A stretch of 38,834 bases of DNA from positions 1 through 38,834 of the IMG/VR virus record IMGVR_UViG_3300044705_000037; one strand, written 5' to 3'. Shown here piece by piece: positions 38,517 to 38,834 of this stretch. Numbering within the stretch: the first letter of the stretch is position 1; each line of letters opens with the position of its first letter. The notes under the pieces were generated by a model that ran no database searches, was not told the origin of the DNA, and saw only the letters and a list, made by a program, of their open reading frames with translations. The translations under genes were made by a program, and so were the position numbers. Origin of the DNA: a virus.

Positions 38517-38834
38517 TGGGGGGCGGCGGGTACTGGCCTGGTTCGGGTCCCGTCAAGTCCACTTCTAACTCGCCCGTTCACCATGGGTTCTGGGCGGCTA
38601 TCGGCAACTTCTTCCACAAGGCTGCCGGTTATGTCGGTGAACACATCGTCACCAAAGCTGAGAACAAGATCAGAACGAGTCCTCAGATTCCATCACGTCT
38701 CGTAGGAGAGCTGAACAAGGGACTGACGTTTCTTGCCGGTGGACACGCTCCGGGATTCATGCGGGGAGACGTTCCGGGATCCGAGCTCCAATTCAAATGG
38801 CGAGGGTGGAGTCACCTTCCCTTCGATCACACCG
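38516..38834 (+). CDS. Large internal virion protein, N-terminal part (continues at position 1)
   Basis: ATG 38516 overlaps the preceding stop. The start reads MGGGGYWPGSGPVKSTSNSP, then HHGFWAAIGNFFHKAAGYVG, a short aromatic helix that may act as a membrane-active or anchoring segment. The frame runs without a stop into the repeated 127 bases and continues at base 1, giving a protein of about 1,060 residues when the circle is closed. Confidence 0.8.
   Translation, partial: MGGGGYWPGSGPVKSTSNSPVHHGFWAAIGNFFHKAAGYVGEHIVTKAENKIRTSPQIPSRLVGELNKGLTFLAGGHAPGFMRGDVPGSELQFKWRGWSHLPFDHT
38708..38834. repeat. Terminal direct repeat, copy 2
   Basis: Identical to 1-127. The unique genome length is therefore about 38,707 bp. 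Confidence 0.95.

Noticed and set aside
1-38834. tRNA genes
   Set aside because: I looked for clover-leaf and TTCRANNCY-type signals in the non-coding gaps and found none; the gaps are too short for most tRNAs.

Overview
The window is one complete circular phage genome. Its last 127 bases repeat its first 127, so the unique circle is about 38,707 bp. An exact 127-bp overlap is what a de Bruijn assembler leaves on a closed circle, so I do not read it as a real terminal repeat. The longest gene starts at 38516, crosses the junction and ends at 2991. The set of TerL, portal, scaffold, HK97-type coat protein, head-tail adaptor, nozzle-like protein and two large internal virion proteins, without sheath, tube or tape measure, points to a short-tailed phage. 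An Rpf-type lysozyme, a GH25-like endolysin of the type seen in actinobacterial phages, many GTG/TTG starts and promoters that sit directly on start codons suggest an actinobacterial host. I see no polymerase, primase, helicase, integrase or RNA polymerase.

Layout. 38516-4238 (+): internal virion protein, FkbM methyltransferase, coiled-coil membrane protein and holin-like protein. 5330-4171 (-): cupin and CMP-sialate-type synthetase (NeuA), placed inside the lysis cassette. 5381-6432 (+): endolysin and Rpf-like lipoprotein. 10279-6404 (-): early-type operon of about sixteen very small, mostly overlapping genes, including a NinG/HNH protein, an HTH protein and an Ala-rich DAAW-repeat protein. 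10382-11138 (+): MerR-like regulator unit with a clear promoter and operator. 11391-11170 (-): zinc-ribbon frame with terminator. 11454-38516 (+): late operon with methyltransferase, TerL, HNH, portal, decoration proteins, a cluster of tiny protamine-like peptides, terminator, scaffold, coat protein, a large fibre/spike region, NeuB, adaptor, LAGLIDADG endonuclease, nozzle-like protein and virion lysozyme.

How the genes fit together. Most late genes are coupled by ATGA, GTGA, TTGA or TAATG overlaps. NeuB, NeuA, cupin and FkbM suggest that the phage makes and activates a nine-carbon acidic sugar, either to decorate virions or to alter the host surface. The fibre region is built from repeated modules: three proteins share a beta-sandwich domain and six share a C-terminal module. 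The most unusual points are two 5'-end gene duplications (one next to a LAGLIDADG gene), two genes that appear to start at ATC, several zinc-ribbon frames without a normal start codon, and a run of Arg/Lys-rich micro-proteins flanked by RNA hairpins.
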